From Bacillota bacterium (GTDB taxonomy: Bacteria; Bacillota; Clostridia; Christensenellales; SZUA-584): 64,000 bases of DNA. Under the pieces are notes generated by a model. It was not told the DNA's origin, did not search any database, and saw nothing but the letters and a program-made list of their open reading frames with translations. The position numbers and the translations under genes are program-made. The DNA lies in contig JAEWQS010000077.1 of the NCBI GenBank assembly GCA_023399095.1, forward strand, positions 1 to 64,000, read 5' to 3'. How positions within the stretch are numbered: the stretch's first letter is position 1; every line of letters begins with the position of its first letter. Of the stretch, positions 15,974-24,542 are shown one piece after another.

Positions 15974-18642
15974 AAATAAGCAAACAATCAATTGGCTTTT
16001 TGTGTGTCGTAACACTGCCTCAATTACTGCTGTCAGTTCTTTTTGCTTTGCTGCTGCTTCAAAAACCAAATGAAGTGGCTGGATGGGTGCTTGCAGCCTC
16101 ACTGGTCGCAAATGTGTTTTTTACTGTCTACGTGTTTATTAAAGGCAAAACTCAAAGCCTGTCTATGCGCTTTCATATGTTGCTGGCTTGTACTTACGCC
16201 GCGATGCTCATCGGGGGCATGGTTTTGCTTGAAGACAGCAGCCTATGGGGGGTTATGAGCGTGCGCCTTACGGCATTGCTTATTGATTCCGCTGCGGTTA
16301 TTTACGCCTTATTTCAAATTGCAAATCGTACATCCGCCGATATCTCAAAGCAGATCGTCGCTTTGGTGGCCGTGCCGCTTATTTGGTTGTTTGCTTACAA
16401 CATTCTGAGCGGTGCCCGTCTAGATACAGCTGTCATGATACTGATTGTTTTGGGCGGCATTGTCATGGCGTATCTTATCATCAAGATAATATTGGTGAAA
16501 CGACAGGAGAAGATCGAGTCTGGACAAAGGCCAAAAAGGCTGGCGCTTTATATCATATTCTCCTTGGTGTTACCGATAGCCGGGCTGACACTTAACGTCA
16601 GCATGGATAACCTTTTCGGCGATTTTTCTGATCCTCTTTTCTTTTTCGTTCCTTTTATTAACGGTGTTTTGCTGATCGTACCGCCGCCGTCGGAGAAACG
16701 GCTGCGGCTGCTTCGCTTTTTCATTATAGCTGCCGCAACAACGTATTTGCTCTATTTCTTCATTGCGTTTTTGCCGTACATGCCGATTGGTTTTCTTGGC
16801 TTGGCGATTGTGCTTGGGGCATTGGTTTTTGCACCGGCAGCTGCACTTGTTATGCAAATCATTTATCTGATTCAAGAGTGGAAGGCAGTTTCCGTTCTTT
16901 GGGGTACCATTCGGTTGACGGCTGTTTTTGTTGCCGGGCTTGTTTTGCTGCCGATACTGGTGCTCACAAGCTATCTGGGAGATCGTGTAAATCTCGAAAA
17001 AGCGATAGCATACACTGAGCAGGATATCAGTGTAAATGGTGAGATCATTGATTTTGGCCGACTGGACAGAGCACTTGATAACGCGGATGCCGTTGAAGAG
17101 AAGGATCGGTTTTTTGATATGCGAGTAGCAGACAACACGCCGATTCTGTCTTCAATCTATGCTCATTTGGTTCTGGACAGCCGTATCCTTGCAAACGACC
17201 GGCTGGAGAAACTGCGAATGGCTTTCTTTGGGGAGTATCCTGAGCAGGGTTTTGCGAACGGTTTGACGACAGATATGGAGATGCCGCAGGTTAAGCTCAA
17301 GGATATATCAACTCAAACGACATTTGACAATACAACAGGCATTTTTCGAACATGGGTGAATATCACCCTGCAGGGGCCCAAAAACGGATGGAATGAGGAA
17401 TACGTCACAGAGTTTGCGCTGCCCGAAGGCGCATACATCAGCGACTATTACCTTGATGTATTTGGCACGAAGAAGATGGGTATTTTGGCAGACCAAAGAG
17501 CTGCCATGTGGCTTTATAATGATATCGTTGTGCAAACACCTGCACAGGACCCCGGCTTGCTTCACTATACGGGAGACCGGACAATTGAACTGAGGGTTTA
17601 TCCGTTTAACGGAGATGAGCCGCGTTATACCGGCTTTGAAATCATCCACAACGAAACGGCAACGATACGAATTGATGGGGAAGAGGTACTGCTGTCGGCT
17701 CCGCCGCAGACCCGGCTGAAGGAAATGGAACACGCTGTGCTGATACCCGGAGCGGTGAAAGACGGGCTGCCGGTGGCTCAGGAGAGACCGCGCCGGTATT
17801 ACTTCATCGTCGATTGCTCTAAAGACAGCGACATTGACGATCAGCTATACCGCATCGAAGATTATGCTCAAGGTAAAGGGATTTTAGATGCGACGGTTAT
17901 TTTTGCGACATATAAAACCAACACATGCCGTTTGAAAAATGCCGATTCGGTTAACATCACGCCCCAGAGCGGTTTTAATCTTGCGTTGGCAGTCAAGTCA
18001 ATTCTGATACAAAACGGAGACGACAGTGTGCCGGTTATACTATTCACGTCCGATAACCCTGCTCTGGCGCTGATTCCGAAAAATGTAACGGTTCTTGCGG
18101 CTCAGTATCCGGAAAGCGATTATTACTATCGATTAAACGCTGACGAAACGCTAAACGGTTATGATTTTGAAACAGGAAAAAATGTTGGAAAGATGAACCA
18201 GCCACTCATATCACAAGCGCGGATGTATAACGGTGTGAGGGTGCGGGATGACAGCCAAACTCAAATCTTACCTAACGATTCCGTTGATTTTATGGATATG
18301 GAGATTTCGGGTAACGAATACGAGCAGGCTGTTATGCTGGACATAGCGGCGAGAAACGGTGGAGCGCAGAACGCAGCGCAGTCACTCAAACTGCTGCGTG
18401 CAAGCTTCAAGGCGGGCATTTTAACACCGCAGACAGCGTTTATCGTTGTGGAAACGCAGGCGCAGGAAGTCGATCTTCTTGCGAAGCAGCAGCAATTGAT
18501 CAAGGAGGACAAAGAACTGATAAAAGAACAGAATGCTGTGAAATCTCTGGATGAGCCGTCAGCCTTGGTATGCGCGTTTATCGCCTTGCTTGGCCTCTCT
18601 TTGGTAAAACTGTGGAAAAGAAACAGAACAGAAACTCGTTGA
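15970..18642 (+). CDS. MSEP-CTERM-type exosortase substrate with VIT- and VWA-like regions
   Basis: 890 residues, started by a GTG overlapping the xrtK stop with AAGGAG upstream. About ten membrane helices fill residues 1-345. A large extracytoplasmic part follows: a segment around 445-570 resembles a VIT domain (WVNITLQGPKNGWNEEYVTE, then YPFNGDEPRYTGFEI), and one around 608-720 begins like a VWA domain (RRYYFIVDCSKDSDID). The C-terminus is a tripartite sorting signal: DEPSA (861-865), a hydrophobic helix (to about 880) and a basic tail KLWKRNRTETR. This matches MSEP-CTERM proteins, which average about 900 residues and sit beside exosortase K. The substrate of the VIT/VWA part is unknown. 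Confidence 0.75.
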   Translation: MKISKQSIGFLCVVTLPQLLLSVLFALLLLQKPNEVAGWVLAASLVANVFFTVYVFIKGKTQSLSMRFHMLLACTYAAMLIGGMVLLEDSSLWGVMSVRLTALLIDSAAVIYALFQIANRTSADISKQIVALVAVPLIWLFAYNILSGARLDTAVMILIVLGGIVMAYLIIKIILVKRQEKIESGQRPKRLALYIIFSLVLPIAGLTLNVSMDNLFGDFSDPLFFFVPFINGVLLIVPPPSEKRLRLLRFFIIAAATTYLLYFFIAFLPYMPIGFLGLAIVLGALVFAPAAALVMQIIYLIQEWKAVSVLWGTIRLTAVFVAGLVLLPILVLTSYLGDRVNLEKAIAYTEQDISVNGEIIDFGRLDRALDNADAVEEKDRFFDMRVADNTPILSSIYAHLVLDSRILANDRLEKLRMAFFGEYPEQGFANGLTTDMEMPQVKLKDISTQTTFDNTTGIFRTWVNITLQGPKNGWNEEYVTEFALPEGAYISDYYLDVFGTKKMGILADQRAAMWLYNDIVVQTPAQDPGLLHYTGDRTIELRVYPFNGDEPRYTGFEIIHNETATIRIDGEEVLLSAPPQTRLKEMEHAVLIPGAVKDGLPVAQERPRRYYFIVDCSKDSDIDDQLYRIEDYAQGKGILDATVIFATYKTNTCRLKNADSVNITPQSGFNLALAVKSILIQNGDDSVPVILFTSDNPALALIPKNVTVLAAQYPESDYYYRLNADETLNGYDFETGKNVGKMNQPLISQARMYNGVRVRDDSQTQILPNDSVDFMDMEISGNEYEQAVMLDIAARNGGAQNAAQSLKLLRASFKAGILTPQTAFIVVETQAQEVDLLAKQQQLIKEDKELIKEQNAVKSLDEPSALVCAFIALLGLSLVKLWKRNRTETR

Positions 18643-18793
18643 TTAAATGCAAAGACATAGCCAAGAAAAGGCTTTATCAGTGTTGATAAGTGGATTTCAA
18701 TACGATGATAAGAGTTTTTAACGTGGGGTTTATCCGCTGCTTCATCAATCGCTTACGCTCATGGGAAGACATATGTCCCTTGATTAACACTTT

Positions 18794-18822
18794 GGCATAG
18801 CCGTAAACAGCTGTGCCTTTTT
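18794..18822 (+). terminator. Intrinsic terminator downstream of the exosortase operon
   Basis: GGCATAGC (18794-18801) pairs with GCTGTGCC (18810-18817, one G-T pair) and is followed by TTTTT. It lies 150 bases after the substrate gene; the bases between hold no gene I can support. Confidence 0.8.
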
Positions 18823-18935
18823 CATTTAGTATAACCCGTACTCATTTGATTCAATGTCACTATTGACAATATATAAGGCATATAATAAAATACATATGAC
18901 CAATATAGTAAAAACAGTCACAGGAGATTAGACTT

Positions 18936-19523
18936 ATGTCGCCTAAAGCATTTTCTGAAGAAGAAAAAGCATTGGTTCGCAACAAGCTTATTGAAGAAGC
19001 CAAAGAATGTCTTGCTACAACAGGTATCAAAAAAACGACGGTTGAAGAGCTAAGCCGGGCAGCAGGCATATCCAAGGGCGCATTCTATATGTTCTATGAC
19101 AGCAAAGAAATACTTTTTCTTGATGCGCTGGAATCGATTCAGATAAAAATACACGACACGCTGATCAGTGAAGTGAAGCGACATAAAAACAAGAGGAGTA
19201 GTTTTATCCAAGTTATAAAAAGGATGTTTTTAGATTTTCGCCCTATACTCAATGTGCTTTCAAACGACGAATATGAAATCCTGCTGAGGCGAGTCCCGCA
19301 GGAGCGAATCAAACAGCATATAGAGATAGACGATAAGGCATCACGGCTTTTTTCAGAACAAATCAGCGGAAATAGAGTTAATCCGGAGCTTTTATCGGCT
19401 GCACTGCGTATGCTGATGCTGGGCATGCTGCATCAAAACGAAGTCGGTTCCCATGCCGAGGAAGCTTTTGACTACCTGCTCGAAGCTGTCGCTGATAAAA
19501 TATTTTCGGAGGATCAAAAATGA
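18936..19523 (+). CDS. TetR-family transcriptional regulator
   Basis: 195 residues with an N-terminal TetR helix-turn-helix (about 28-60, TTVEELSRAAGISKGAFYMFYDSKE) and a variable helical ligand domain. It is the first gene of an operon with an ABC ATPase and two permeases, overlapping the ATPase by ATGA, so it most likely represses its own export operon and responds to a compound the exporter handles. TTGACA at 18863-18868 with TAAAAT 17 bases later (18886-18891) is a plausible promoter. The inducer is unknown. Confidence 0.92.
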   Translation: MSPKAFSEEEKALVRNKLIEEAKECLATTGIKKTTVEELSRAAGISKGAFYMFYDSKEILFLDALESIQIKIHDTLISEVKRHKNKRSSFIQVIKRMFLDFRPILNVLSNDEYEILLRRVPQERIKQHIEIDDKASRLFSEQISGNRVNPELLSAALRMLMLGMLHQNEVGSHAEEAFDYLLEAVADKIFSEDQK

Positions 19524-20371
19524 TTAGCGTAGATAATCTGCATTTCACGTATCCAAGCGCCAAACAGGAAACGCTTAAAGGAATGAGCTTCTCGGCAGAT
19601 AAGGGTGAGATATTCGGCTTCTTAGGGCCATCAGGAGCGGGTAAGAGCACGGCTCAAAAGATACTCACAGGCATACTCAAGGGCTATTCCGGCAGCGTCA
19701 AGGTGTTTGGAGGAGAGGTGCGGCTCAAAAAGCGTGATTATTATGAACGCATCGGCGTGGCGATGGAAGTGCCGAATCTATACGGTAAGTTCACCGCGCT
19801 GGAGAACCTTCGTTACTTTGCGTCGCTTTATCAATCACCTTGCGAGGACGCCATTAAGCTCATGGAAAGGCTGGAACTCGAGCAGGACATAAACACACGT
19901 GTATCAGGCTACTCAAAGGGAATGAAGATGAGACTCAATTTTATTCGCGCCCTCATGCATCGGCCGGACATATTGTTTCTGGATGAACCAACGGCGGGTC
20001 TTGATCCGACACGTTCTCGCATTATCAAAGATATGGTGTTGGAGCAAAAGGAGAAAGGGCGAACCGTTCTGCTGACCACGCACGACATGCATCTGGCCGA
20101 GGAGCTTTGTGACCGCGTCGCTTTCATCATAGATGGCACGATCAAGATGATGGATACGCCGATGAACCTGCGTTTGCGCGCGGGAGACAGACGCGTGCGT
20201 TACACATGGTTAGAGGGTAAACGCCGTGAGACGGTAATACCACTGCACAGTCTCAAAGATGATGCACAATTCTTGTCATTGCTCAAGCAGGATAAAATTG
20301 AAACGGTGCATACGCTTGAGCCTTCGTTGGAGGACTTGTTTATTGAAGTGACGGGGAGGAGTCTGACATGA
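19520..20371 (+). CDS. ABC transporter ATP-binding protein
   Basis: 283-residue ABC-2-type exporter ATPase. Walker A is GPSGAGKST (36-44), the signature is the variant SGYSKGMKMR (129-138, Lys in place of the usual Gly-Gln) and Walker B is ILFLDEPTAGLD (151-162). After the core, residues about 215-283 form an accessory C-terminal domain as in drug and antibiotic exporters. It starts within the TetR stop and overlaps the first permease by four bases. The likely role is to energise export of a drug or lipid-like compound through the two permeases that follow. Confidence 0.93.
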   Translation: MISVDNLHFTYPSAKQETLKGMSFSADKGEIFGFLGPSGAGKSTAQKILTGILKGYSGSVKVFGGEVRLKKRDYYERIGVAMEVPNLYGKFTALENLRYFASLYQSPCEDAIKLMERLELEQDINTRVSGYSKGMKMRLNFIRALMHRPDILFLDEPTAGLDPTRSRIIKDMVLEQKEKGRTVLLTTHDMHLAEELCDRVAFIIDGTIKMMDTPMNLRLRAGDRRVRYTWLEGKRRETVIPLHSLKDDAQFLSLLKQDKIETVHTLEPSLEDLFIEVTGRSLT

Positions 20372-21069
20372 AAAGGCTTTATCACGCTTTTTTGTCGGAT
20401 GTGCGTTACCAGCGACGGTACGGCTTCTATTTAGTTTATGGCTTCCTCACCGTTTGTTTTATCATTGTACTGCGGCTGCTTCCGGATAGCTGGCGTGAGA
20501 CAGCGCTTGTGGTAACGTTGCTTGCAGATCCCGCGTTGCTCGGGCTTTTCTTTATCGGCGGCCTTAAGCAGCTTGAGCGGGGCGAGGGTATACTGGATGC
20601 GCTTTTCAGCTCGCCGCTGCGTCCGTGGGAATACATCGTGTCTAAAGCGTTATCACTTGGGATGATATCCACGCTTGTCAGTGTTATCGTGGCACTGGGC
20701 AGCGGTGTGCCGGGTGTTAAGTTTGCCGTGCTTGTTCCGGCAATTCTATTCGGCAGCATGTGCTTCACGCTTATCGGCCTCGCGGTATCGGTGAACTTGA
20801 AGAGCATGAACGCGTTTTTATCCGTTGACGGTTTATGGGAAGCAGTGCTGCTGCTGCCGCCGTTGCTGCTGATGTTCAATGTCTCGTTTGCTCCGCTAGA
20901 GTTTTTTCCCGGAAGCATCGCACTACGGCTCGTTCAAGCGTCGGCAGGGGTATATCCCATGTCTCATTTGATTTTCATTGAGTTGTTGATCTGGGTGGCA
21001 ATCGCGTTTTGGTTCGCGCAAAGACGGCTGGCTTCAGCGCTCAGCCGGATGGGAGGCGGTGCGGCATGA
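20368..21069 (+). CDS. ABC-2-type permease subunit
   Basis: 233 residues with about six membrane helices, resembling fluoroquinolone-exporter-like permeases. The cytoplasmic N-terminus (MKRLYHAFLSDVRYQRRYG) precedes helix 1. Internal sequences such as GLFFIGGLKQLERGEGILDALFSSPLRPWEY match the ABC-2 permease pattern, where a short coupling helix follows helix 2. It overlaps the ATPase upstream (ATGA) and the second permease downstream (ATGA), so the three proteins form one heterodimeric exporter. Confidence 0.88.
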   Translation: MKRLYHAFLSDVRYQRRYGFYLVYGFLTVCFIIVLRLLPDSWRETALVVTLLADPALLGLFFIGGLKQLERGEGILDALFSSPLRPWEYIVSKALSLGMISTLVSVIVALGSGVPGVKFAVLVPAILFGSMCFTLIGLAVSVNLKSMNAFLSVDGLWEAVLLLPPLLLMFNVSFAPLEFFPGSIALRLVQASAGVYPMSHLIFIELLIWVAIAFWFAQRRLASALSRMGGGAA

Positions 21070-21761
21070 CGAGTATATTAAAGACTTTTTTCGGTTCCTT
21101 TAAACTGATTCGGCGTGATCCCTTGCTGATGATACTGGTATTGGGTCCCTTTCTGTATGGCCCGGCTTTCCGCTTTGGCCTGCCATTGCTGCAGCCGGTG
21201 CTGATGAATGCGTTTGCGTTCGATATCACGCCATGGTATTCGCTTACAGACATGATGCTTTTGACGCTGACGCCCATGTTGGCAGGCATGCTGTGCGGAT
21301 TTTTGATGCTGGATGAACGCGATCAAGGTTTGGGAGAATACTACACAGTTACGCCTTTGGGCGGCGTTGGATACCTCGCTTCGCGGCTTGCATTGCCTGT
21401 AGTATGGAGCATCGTGATCGCGCCCGTGTTGATGCTGCTGTTTTCGCTCACTCATCCCGATATGCTGAGAGTACTTTGCATTGCCGTGACAGGCGGTGTA
21501 TTTGGCGCAGTCAATACGCTGATGCTGTTAAGCTTCGCGGGCAATAAGGTGGAAGGACTCGCGGTGTCAAAAATGCTCGGGCTCACAATGCTGCCCGCAC
21601 TCGTGCCTATCATCACAAGCTCGCCATGGGGATTGATCGCGGGCATATTTCCGGCGTACTGGCTGGGCGCGCTGCTGAAAGGACCGCTGTGGCTTTTCCC
21701 CGCGGCGCTGGCCGTAGGAGTGATATGGATTGTCATATTTTATAGAAGGATGCGAAAATAA
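21066..21761 (+). CDS. ABC-2-type permease subunit
   Basis: 231 residues with about six membrane helices and the partner of the preceding permease. The start is ATG 21066, within the previous stop; reading is open upstream to 21009, but that stretch is the end of the previous gene in another frame. The LMLDERDQGLGEYYTVTPLGGVGYLASR segment, split by a helix boundary, parallels the ERGEGILDALFSSPL segment of its partner, consistent with gene duplication. It ends the TetR-ABC operon. Confidence 0.87.
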   Translation: MTSILKTFFGSFKLIRRDPLLMILVLGPFLYGPAFRFGLPLLQPVLMNAFAFDITPWYSLTDMMLLTLTPMLAGMLCGFLMLDERDQGLGEYYTVTPLGGVGYLASRLALPVVWSIVIAPVLMLLFSLTHPDMLRVLCIAVTGGVFGAVNTLMLLSFAGNKVEGLAVSKMLGLTMLPALVPIITSSPWGLIAGIFPAYWLGALLKGPLWLFPAALAVGVIWIVIFYRRMRK

Positions 21762-21774
21762 CATATAACACGTA

Positions 21775-21965
21775 GGGGCGCGTTTCCATACGCGCTAGTT
21801 TCAATTGAGGTATACGAATTTGGCGGGAGGTATGACCACACCTGCGGTATAGCGCAGAATAAACGGCACTTCATGTGTCGCTTATCTAATATACCCTGTA
21901 GAGAACGGTTTTGACCGTTCTGTATGCTTCGCAAGAAAGCAACTGAGGCGGCCAATGGCCGCCTC
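21775..21965. repeat. Three small palindromic elements between convergent genes
   Basis: The 265-base gap between the exporter operon and the convergent flavodoxin gene holds no ORF of note but three perfect or near-perfect hairpins: GCGCGT/ACGCGC (21778-21795, preceded by GTAGG), AGAACGGT/ACCGTTCT (21902-21921) and GAGGCGGCC/GGCCGCCTC (21945-21965). The first shares the GTAGGGGCG opening with a hairpin at 43760. They may act as bidirectional terminators, although T-runs are weak. Confidence 0.6.
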
Positions 21966-22026
21966 AACGGTAGAATATGGCTGTTAAGTATATCGGGTAA
22001 TACCCTTGTCCCACTTTCCCGCTCAC

Positions 22027-23043
22027 CTAAATCACGCTGTTATTTTCCTCTTCTTCAAGTTCCTCGTGGGCTTGCTGCTTGGCTGCTTCATACGCATCAA
22101 ATACATCGAGCTCGGGCGCGTTAGGTTTCGGCTGCGGCGTGCAGCCCTGCACTTTGAGGCCATAGGCCGCCAGTGCGTCATCGGCGCGTCGGAAAAAACC
22201 GCGAAACGATGCGAAATAGCCTTTTGTTTTGGGCCCTACGAAATCAGCGGAGACGGCAGGGTCGGCAAGAAGCTTGTCAAATGCGTAACCGCCGTTCACG
22301 CGCAGCAGACGTATGATGCCAAAGTTCACGGCATCCTTGGGGCAGTACATCACGCAGCGCATGCACATCGCGCAGCGTCCGCCAAAACGGAATCGCCCGT
22401 CTTCGTACGTGATGTTGGCGGCAGGACAGGTTTTCACACAAAGCATACAATGGCTGCATTTTTTATTGTTCACAGAATACATCCGTCCGTTCAGCCACGC
22501 GCCGAACCACTCAATGCGCATGATCAGCGAAATCAGCCGCCGCACCTTGCTGAACCGAAATGTGTCACGATCCCCATTGAGTAAACGCAGCGCAAGAAGC
22601 TTGCACAGCGCGTCTGCATACAGCGTCATTTGCTTGGTGAGTCCGTCCGGATAGCGGAAAAGGATATTGTACGGCATGAGCATGTGCGTGTCCAGCACCA
22701 CATCATAGCCTTTTTTCATGAGTATGCGGTACAGCGTCGCGGATGATTCAACGTTGATCTTCGCGGGTTCTCCCGATGTTTTGAATATAAATGCTTTGTT
22801 TTGTTTCGACTCTGGCAGACTGCGTACGAACCGCAGAAACATCAGCGGTGAATTGAACGCGTGCACAGGGTAACCAAAACCGACGTAATCGCAGTCCTGC
22901 GGCACAGGCACGTTTTCAAACGGATACTGAACCTCATGAATGCGTGTGGAAATGCTGCTCAATTCCAAATACTTTTGTATCATTTTGGCCGCTTTTAATG
23001 TGTGGTAGGTACCGGTAAAAACATAAATAATTGCGTTTGGCAT
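22027..23043 (-). CDS. EFR1-family flavodoxin/ferredoxin protein
   Basis: 338 residues. The N-terminal half resembles a flavodoxin, with an FMN-loop-like FTGTYHTLKAAKM (9-21). The C-terminal half holds two [4Fe-4S] motifs: CSHCMLCVKTCP (C196, C199, C202, C206) and CAMCMRCVMYCP (C224, C227, C230, C234). This arrangement is typical of EFR1-family ferrodoxins of anaerobes, small electron-transfer proteins of unassigned partner. It lies 12 bases downstream of the epimerase-like gene on the same strand, so the two are co-transcribed. The tail after residue 290 is acidic and ends in a run of Glu. Confidence 0.87.
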   Translation of the reverse strand: MPNAIIYVFTGTYHTLKAAKMIQKYLELSSISTRIHEVQYPFENVPVPQDCDYVGFGYPVHAFNSPLMFLRFVRSLPESKQNKAFIFKTSGEPAKINVESSATLYRILMKKGYDVVLDTHMLMPYNILFRYPDGLTKQMTLYADALCKLLALRLLNGDRDTFRFSKVRRLISLIMRIEWFGAWLNGRMYSVNNKKCSHCMLCVKTCPAANITYEDGRFRFGGRCAMCMRCVMYCPKDAVNFGIIRLLRVNGGYAFDKLLADPAVSADFVGPKTKGYFASFRGFFRRADDALAAYGLKVQGCTPQPKPNAPELDVFDAYEAAKQQAHEELEEEENNSVI

Positions 23044-23055
23044 AGGGACACCTCT

Positions 23056-24069
23056 CTAACTTGTTTCGGCAGCCAATTTAAGTTCGGAAACAAACTTTTC
23101 GGGATAGCAGGCCTGCATCGTATAGAAGACGGCTTCCTCAAGCCCGCCGAGCTCAAAACCCAGCGCTTTCGCACTTTCACTTGCATCGAAATACAGATAA
23201 TCCGTGATAATATCGCGCATCAAAGACTTCGGGTCGAGCCCGCTTTGCAGGCCTTTCTTTCGCCAGCCGCGCTCAATGAATCCGCCTGCCAATACGGCCA
23301 GAAAGCGCGGTATGTTAATGATAACCGTGCGTCTGCCGATTGCTGTCATCATCATTTTCAGCATCTCTTTGTAGGTGTGGTTCTCGTCGCCGATAGGGTA
23401 GCGCCTGCCGTGTTCGCCCTTCTCTAGCGCACCGATGATCGCCTCACCCACATGCTGTACCGCGATCATGCTTGTGCCGCCTTTGGGGAAGAAGATGATT
23501 CGGCCTTTTGCGTACTTGTCGAGAAAGACATCCTTCCAAATCGGTGTTCTTTTGGGCATGCTGCCGAAAATATATGGCAGCTCGAGTATCATCACCGCCA
23601 ATGAGTCGCCGCCCGCGGCAATGGCGCGCTGCGCCTGCTCTACGCGGCATTTGATATAGGGATGACGCTCAGCCAGTCGCTTTTGCGGCCAAAGCCGGTC
23701 GAAATACGCAAAGTACGAATTGAGTATCACACAGCGTTTCACGCCTGCCTTGCGCGCGGCAATGACGGCTTTTTCACAGGCCAGTACGAGACGTTCATGA
23801 AAGAACTCATAGGCGGGAGCAGGCGGCACCACGCGGTCGTCCGGGCCCACGGCATAAACAAGCGCGTCATAGCCCGCGAATCGCTGTGCCAGTTCATCGC
23901 CGGAAAGCGTAAACACGTCGCCGTAATCCACAGTCACGTTTTCGGGAAACCAACCTGAAAGGTCGATATCATTGATGGTCAGAGCGCCCAGTTCATACCC
24001 TCTTTTCAGACCTACCAATGTGGCATGATAGCCCAAAAATCCGGTTCCGCCTATAATCATAATCTTCAT
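23056..24069 (-). CDS. NAD-dependent epimerase/dehydratase-family protein
   Basis: 337 residues of the extended short-chain dehydrogenase/reductase type. The Rossmann dinucleotide site is at the N-terminus, IGGTGFLGYHA (6-16). The region around VILNSYFAYFDRL lies where the catalytic Tyr-x-x-x-Lys is normally found, but I do not see a clean YxxxK, so activity as a true epimerase is uncertain. The rest resembles atypical SDRs that bind NAD(P) and reduce or isomerise sugars or quinones. It is first in a two-gene operon with the flavodoxin/ferredoxin protein, suggesting a redox step. Confidence 0.82.
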   Translation of the reverse strand: MKIMIIGGTGFLGYHATLVGLKRGYELGALTINDIDLSGWFPENVTVDYGDVFTLSGDELAQRFAGYDALVYAVGPDDRVVPPAPAYEFFHERLVLACEKAVIAARKAGVKRCVILNSYFAYFDRLWPQKRLAERHPYIKCRVEQAQRAIAAGGDSLAVMILELPYIFGSMPKRTPIWKDVFLDKYAKGRIIFFPKGGTSMIAVQHVGEAIIGALEKGEHGRRYPIGDENHTYKEMLKMMMTAIGRRTVIINIPRFLAVLAGGFIERGWRKKGLQSGLDPKSLMRDIITDYLYFDASESAKALGFELGGLEEAVFYTMQACYPEKFVSELKLAAETS

Positions 24070-24158
24070 ACATTTATCCTGCCTTTATTTTTTTTGGTCA
24101 GGCCTAATGCTGCGGATACGTGATGCCTTTCAATTCAATGTATTAAATATGCCGTGTT

Positions 24159-24165
24159 CATTATA
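24159..24165 (+). promoter_or_regulatory. Possible forespore (sigma-F/G) promoter element
   Basis: CATTATA fits the sigma-G -10 pattern, and CAATG (24136-24140) lies 18 bases upstream and fits four of five -35 positions. The element is about 100 bases ahead of a small basic ORF. This is a weak pattern match. Confidence 0.3.
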
Positions 24166-24264
24166 CTGCCTCAAACCTTTTTTTAAAAGTGACAGATAAA
24201 GAAGCTGAATTTTACGAATGTAAGCGGCTAAAAAGGAGAGAATAAGTGTGAAGGAGATGATTCT

Positions 24265-24399
24265 ATGACGAAAGACAGCCAGCCCGACAACAAACGGGCG
24301 AGAAAGAAAAAGAGCAAGGGGCAAACGCCAATTACAGCAGACGCGCAAAATAACAGCCGCACCACCAAAAAGCAGTCCGCTAAGCGAGGTGATGTTTAA
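24265..24399 (+). CDS. Small basic protein of 44 residues, unknown
   Basis: Starts MTKDSQPDNKRARKKKSKG and ends KKQSAKRGDV; very rich in Lys, Arg, Gln, Asn and Ser, with no hydrophobic core, so probably unstructured and nucleic-acid binding. The ATG stands eight bases after a perfect AAGGAG (24251-24256), which is the main reason to believe it. It occupies an otherwise empty 470-base gap and has a possible forespore promoter element upstream. Small spore proteins of this size and charge exist, but I recognise no specific family. Confidence 0.6.
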   Translation: MTKDSQPDNKRARKKKSKGQTPITADAQNNSRTTKKQSAKRGDV

Positions 24400-24542
24400 A
24401 TAGTTGATGCAAGCTTAAGGCTCTGGAATGCCCATTTTCAGGGCTTTTTTCATTTCACCCCTCGGCGGATTATTTTGCCACTTTTTTTATTTGAACAAAT
24501 CCTATTATAATACGTCTATATAAGTGAAAGGGGTTAAAGGAA

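Noticed and set aside
22006..22584. Plus-strand open frame of 192 codons opposite the flavodoxin/ferredoxin gene
   Set aside because: The minus-strand gene has clear Fe-S motifs; the plus-strand frame has none.
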